A DNA stretch of 64,000 nt, taken from contig NZ_CP041335.1 in the NCBI RefSeq assembly GCF_008033135.1, positions 4,221,925 to 4,285,924 on the forward strand, in the 5' to 3' direction. The DNA comes from Chitinolyticbacter meiyuanensis (lineage in GTDB: Bacteria > Pseudomonadota > Gammaproteobacteria > Burkholderiales > Chitinibacteraceae). Shown here one piece after another: positions 59,633-64,000 of the stretch. Positions within the stretch are counted from its first letter, which is position 1, and the number at the start of each line of letters is the position of its first letter. The translations under genes and the position numbers were made by a program. A model generated the notes under the pieces. The model was given only the letters and a program-made list of their open reading frames with translations. It had not been told where the DNA came from and made no database searches.

Positions 59633-60637
59633 TTACTCTTTCTTCCGTGCATACTGAACCATTTCGCAGACGAGCATATAGAGCATTGCGAGCAATAATC
59701 CACAAACCATGCCGAACAGAATATTTTTTACCCTCTTTGGTCCGGATTTTTCGTCAGGTATTTCAGCCCAACTGATTTTCAGCTCGTCTCGCTCTTGCGC
59801 TTTTACCAATTCAATCCGACGATCAAGGCGATCAATCAACGCACTCCAATACGCGCTTTCCTGCATGGCCGTTACGGTGGCAATCCAAGGCCCAGCAGAC
59901 CCTACGGATTTTTGTTTCATACCCTCGACTACAAGTCGCTGCAGGTTAGATAGCTGATCTTGTATTTTTACGACCTGGTTTTGTGCCAGATCGGAGATTC
60001 CGGACTGCAAGGTAGCCTCAGCCTGAATTCCAGCCAAACTAATAATTCCATATTGCTCGGATGCGGAAATGGTCTTGATGACTGCTGCAAGTTGAGGGGA
60101 TTCAAGTGACTTCTCGGCATTTACTTTGTTTTTTGCAGCGAGCTCGCGTCTAAGTTCGAGATTATAACGTTCCTTCGATATCTCCAATAATCTTAACGTA
60201 TATACATTATCCGACAACGTCTTTCCAAAAACATTTGCGAGCCGCGCAGCAAAGGCAGGACTAACATCAGTTGCAGAAACATCAAGATAGCCATCCTTGG
60301 CATTAAGAACAACATCAATATGGCTTTTTGTGGCTCGCAGTGTCGCATTACGGCTAGCAGTTCCGTAGTGCTTCGACAAGTTCATTTTTTTTGCGACCTG
60401 CTCAACCAATACCTCGTTGTTTAGAGCCCAGTTGTATACCGGCGCATTCTTCGATGGCGCAATTTTCAGTATCGCCGTATAGCGATCTGGAAGCGTAAAC
60501 ATCACGCAAGCAGCCACAATACCAGCTACGATTGGCAAGGCAATTAGCGCATGCCTATATCGATTCATTAGTATGAAAATATCCCGCAACGTGATATCCG
60601 TCTCTTGGGCTTTTCCCTGCAAATTATCAGAAGACAT
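59633..60637 (-). CDS. wzz: Wzz-type chain-length regulator
   Basis: Inner-membrane co-polymerase that sets O-antigen length. Plan: short cytoplasmic lead, TM1 (LIALPIVAGIVAACVMFTL), a periplasmic domain with coiled coils (LRRELAAKNKVNAEKSLESP), a Pro-containing stretch (AEIPDEKSGPKRV) and TM2 (ILFGMVCGLLLAMLYMLVCE). Length 334 is typical. It is the first gene of the second leftward locus. ATG at 60637 is chosen; an upstream TTG would add 13 residues. Confidence 0.88.
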   Translation of the reverse strand: MSSDNLQGKAQETDITLRDIFILMNRYRHALIALPIVAGIVAACVMFTLPDRYTAILKIAPSKNAPVYNWALNNEVLVEQVAKKMNLSKHYGTASRNATLRATKSHIDVVLNAKDGYLDVSATDVSPAFAARLANVFGKTLSDNVYTLRLLEISKERYNLELRRELAAKNKVNAEKSLESPQLAAVIKTISASEQYGIISLAGIQAEATLQSGISDLAQNQVVKIQDQLSNLQRLVVEGMKQKSVGSAGPWIATVTAMQESAYWSALIDRLDRRIELVKAQERDELKISWAEIPDEKSGPKRVKNILFGMVCGLLLAMLYMLVCEMVQYARKKE

Positions 60638-60677
60638 ATAACCAGTGCCAAGTAGGCAATTCGCAATTAGAATCAAG

Positions 60678-60697
60678 AGCGCCCCAAATGGGGCGCT
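60678..60697 (-). terminator. Hairpin terminator between pcm and wzz
   Basis: An 8-bp GC-rich stem (AGCGCCCC and its complement) with an AAAT loop, 27 bases after the pcm stop. On the minus strand it is followed by TCTTGATTCT; on the plus strand by TTCATTTTTTT. It likely separates the methyltransferase transcript from the O-antigen locus. Confidence 0.6.
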
Positions 60698-60723
60698 TCA
60701 TTTTTTTAAATCAAGAAGCTGCA

Positions 60724-61377
60724 TTAAAACCAGAAGCCAGCAGAATCATTTTGGTGATTCAACCTCGGCAGGTTGTACTCAAACCGCTTCTCGCTGCGCC
60801 ACGCGCCCTCTTCCACGCGCGTTTCGAGCACAGCACTCATGATCGGTAGATTGCCGACCACAGCAATCAGGCGGCCACCAACGGCAAGTTGGTCTTTCAG
60901 TACCTGCGGCACGGCATCGAGCGAGGCGGTGACAATAATGACGTCGTACGGCGCCTTGGCGGCGAAGCCATGGCTGCCATCGGCAAGTTCGACATGGGCG
61001 TTCTTGATGCCGGCGCGCAGCAGGTTTTGCTCAGCGGCGGCCTTGAGGGCCGGGTCAATCTCCACGCCGTGCACTTCGGCAGCGAGGCCTGCCGCCAGCG
61101 CCATCAGGTAGCCGGTGCCGGCGCCGACCACCAGTACGCGGTCAGCCGGCTTGAGGCCCACTTCCTGCAGCAGGCGGCCTTCAACCTTGGGGGCGAGCAT
61201 ACAGGCGCCGTTGCCGAGCGGCAGTTCGGTATCGACAAAGGCGAGGTTTTTCTTGTCGTCGGGGACGAAATCCTCGCGCTTCACATCGAGGAAACGCTGC
61301 AGCACCTGCTGGTCGAGCACGTCCCACGGGCGGATTTGCTGTTCAACGAGAAAGTAGCGCGCGCGTTCCCAATCCAT
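60724..61377 (-). CDS. pcm: Protein-L-isoaspartate O-methyltransferase family protein
   Basis: SAM-dependent methyltransferase of the PCMT family (repairs isoaspartyl residues). Marks: RYFLVEQQIRPWDVLDQQVL, REDFVPDDKKNLAFVDTELP, LGNGACMLAPKVEGRLLQEV, the SAM loop VLVVGAGTGYLMALAAGLAA and VHGVEID. The usual conserved motif after the loop is altered, as in many betaproteobacterial copies, so enzyme activity on isoaspartate is not certain. The start MDWERARYFL is typical of this betaproteobacterial group. Confidence 0.9.
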   Translation of the reverse strand: MDWERARYFLVEQQIRPWDVLDQQVLQRFLDVKREDFVPDDKKNLAFVDTELPLGNGACMLAPKVEGRLLQEVGLKPADRVLVVGAGTGYLMALAAGLAAEVHGVEIDPALKAAAEQNLLRAGIKNAHVELADGSHGFAAKAPYDVIIVTASLDAVPQVLKDQLAVGGRLIAVVGNLPIMSAVLETRVEEGAWRSEKRFEYNLPRLNHQNDSAGFWF

Positions 61378-61472
61378 CTGACATAACCCCAATAAAAACA
61401 AGCCGATAAAGGCACAGTTAAATTAAATAACTTGTCATTATCCCACAGCTTCTATACGGTGACAGCTCTGTT

Positions 61473-61569
61473 TTCGCTAGGGGTTCCGCTACTTACCTTC
61501 CTCGGTATGTCAGCGGATGAGAGAGTCCCTCAGCACCTGATCCGGCTCATACCGGCGTAGGGAAGCGAA
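61473..61569 (+). promoter_or_regulatory. TPP riboswitch (THI element) upstream of thiC
   Basis: The THI-box pieces occur in order: AGGGGTTCCG, GCGGATGAGAGAGT, CCTGATCCGGCTCATACCGG and CGTAGGGAAGCGAA. A closing stem pairs TTCGCT (61473-61478) with AGCGAA (61564-61569). Binding of thiamine pyrophosphate would lower thiC expression. The fit to the TPP aptamer consensus is strong. Confidence 0.95.
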
Positions 61570-61601
61570 TCCGTCGGCACGCTCGTGGCCGGCGTGTGCC
61601 T

Positions 61602-61628
61602 CTCCTGCGCCTTCTCACTTTGCAGGAG
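61602..61628 (+). promoter_or_regulatory. Hairpin that hides the thiC ribosome site
   Basis: CTCCTGC (61602-61608) is complementary to GCAGGAG (61622-61628), which is the thiC Shine-Dalgarno sequence. A stem of seven pairs with a 13-base loop would block ribosome entry. This is a likely output switch of the riboswitch, acting on translation; no T-run follows, so a transcription terminator is unlikely. Confidence 0.7.
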
Positions 61629-61636
61629 GCCTATCC

Positions 61637-63550
<1,914 letters not shown>

Positions 63551-63961
63551 TCGCCGCCGTCGATGCGGCGGGCTAGCGTTTGCCGCGCCGATGGCATTTC
63601 AAGAACATGCTCGATTCAACTGCGAAGGGCCAGCCTGACCGCCCTGCCCGCGACATACCGCTCAGCACCGCCGTTGGAGCAAGGCTGCTCCGGTACTCCA
63701 GCAGATGCAGGCGCTGGGTACAGGAATCCGTCAGCCCCCGCCATGTCGCTGTTTTGGACCGGTGATCGGATCGGACCCGGTCCAGCGCGACAAGTGGCTG
63801 GCAAAAGCCGAACTTTTGGGCCATGCCGAAGCCTGACCCAAGTCGGCGGTCCTCGGGCGGGTGGCTGGCGGAAATCGACGGACGTTCAAGAACTTGCAGC
63901 AATCGCTGTCTATGCTGCGAGTTCTGACGCCTGTGTGGACGAGCGCAAGGACAGGACCGCG
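63551..63961 (+). other. 411-base stretch with no supported gene
   Basis: Open frames on both strands here lack ribosome sites and family motifs. A short perfect hairpin (CCGCCG and its complement, 63554-63571) right after thiC may be a weak terminator without a T-run. The last part should hold the promoter of the rof-like gene. Confidence 0.5.
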
Positions 63962-64000
63962 ATGCAAGACTACAGCCCCATCTCGTGCGAGCTGCACGAC
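63962..64000 (+). CDS. rof: Rho-binding antiterminator (Rof family), first 13 codons only
   Basis: The reading frame gives MQDYSPISCELHD and runs off the window. This matches the start of Rof/YaeO proteins (xDYxPISCxxHD), small proteins that bind Rho and reduce termination. AGGA lies six to nine bases before the ATG. The call rests on 13 residues. Confidence 0.65.
   Translation, partial: MQDYSPISCELHD

Noticed and set aside
18691..60637. Insertion sequences or integrase marking the glycan loci as an island
   Set aside because: Despite the composition shift, no transposase, integrase, tRNA or terminal repeat was seen.
63573..63902. Minus-strand frame of 109 codons after thiC
   Set aside because: No ribosome site, no motif and odd composition; it may be chance or gene debris, but nothing supports it.

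Overview
The window is a stretch of GC-rich bacterial chromosome that fits a betaproteobacterium, probably of the order Neisseriales (Chitinibacteraceae-like). This placement is inferred from housekeeping gene order (pcnB-folK-panB...panC; dacA-DUF1272-dat-ybeD-lipB-lipA), base composition and protein character. No rRNA, tRNA, CRISPR array, transposase or phage gene was seen.

Layout. (1) 1-18.7 kb is ordinary chromosome: a truncated histidine kinase; a small envelope/stress group (two paralogous Cys-pair exported proteins, an entericidin-type lipoprotein, CsbD); RidA; a LysE exporter; a chemoreceptor; a CHASE-GGDEF cyclase; a pantothenate/folate/RNA-tailing block (pcnB, folK, panB, HD protein, transglutaminase-like protein, panC); a PhzF protein; and a cell-wall/lipoate block (dacA to lipA, acyl-CoA thioesterase). 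(2) 18.7-33.5 kb is one tight leftward operon of core-like composition. It encodes dTDP-L-rhamnose synthesis (rfbBDAC), a complete nonulosonic acid pathway of the legionaminic type (legB, legC, neuD, neuB, neuC, neuA), a flippase, a GT52 sialyltransferase-type enzyme, GT25 and two GT2 transferases, and a WecA/MraY-type phosphoglycosyltransferase. (3) kdsA sits alone on the + strand at 33.6 kb and ends at a perfect hairpin. (4) 34.5-60.6 kb is a second leftward locus that looks like an O-antigen cluster. It holds wzz, wbpA/B/D/E (UDP-diNAc-glucuronic acid), a second flippase, a PtmE-like CBS nucleotidyltransferase, two separate amidotransferase trios (HisH/HisF/PP-loop), a Wzy-like polymerase, a GT4, an unassigned GT-B-like protein carrying a G10 tract, fnlA/B/C (UDP-L-FucNAc), WbuB, and a WbpV/WbpL/PglD/WbpM block. 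Its middle (about 45-60 kb) is visibly AT-richer than the flanks and is probably acquired. (5) 60.7-64 kb returns to chromosome: an isoaspartate methyltransferase homologue, thiC behind a TPP riboswitch, and the first codons of a Rho-binding antiterminator (Rof).

How it may work together. The second locus appears to build an O-antigen repeat on undecaprenyl phosphate (WbpL start; WbuB and other transferases extend; Wzx flips; Wzy polymerises; Wzz sets length). The repeat would be rich in rare amino sugars: L-FucNAc or its acetamidino form, a WbpM/WbpV-derived 6-deoxy sugar, and 2,3-diacetamido uronic acid. The first operon supplies rhamnose and a CMP-nonulosonate with its own flippase and likely sugar transferase, but no second polymerase. 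Two amidination systems, and a candidate phase-variable tract, are the most unusual points.
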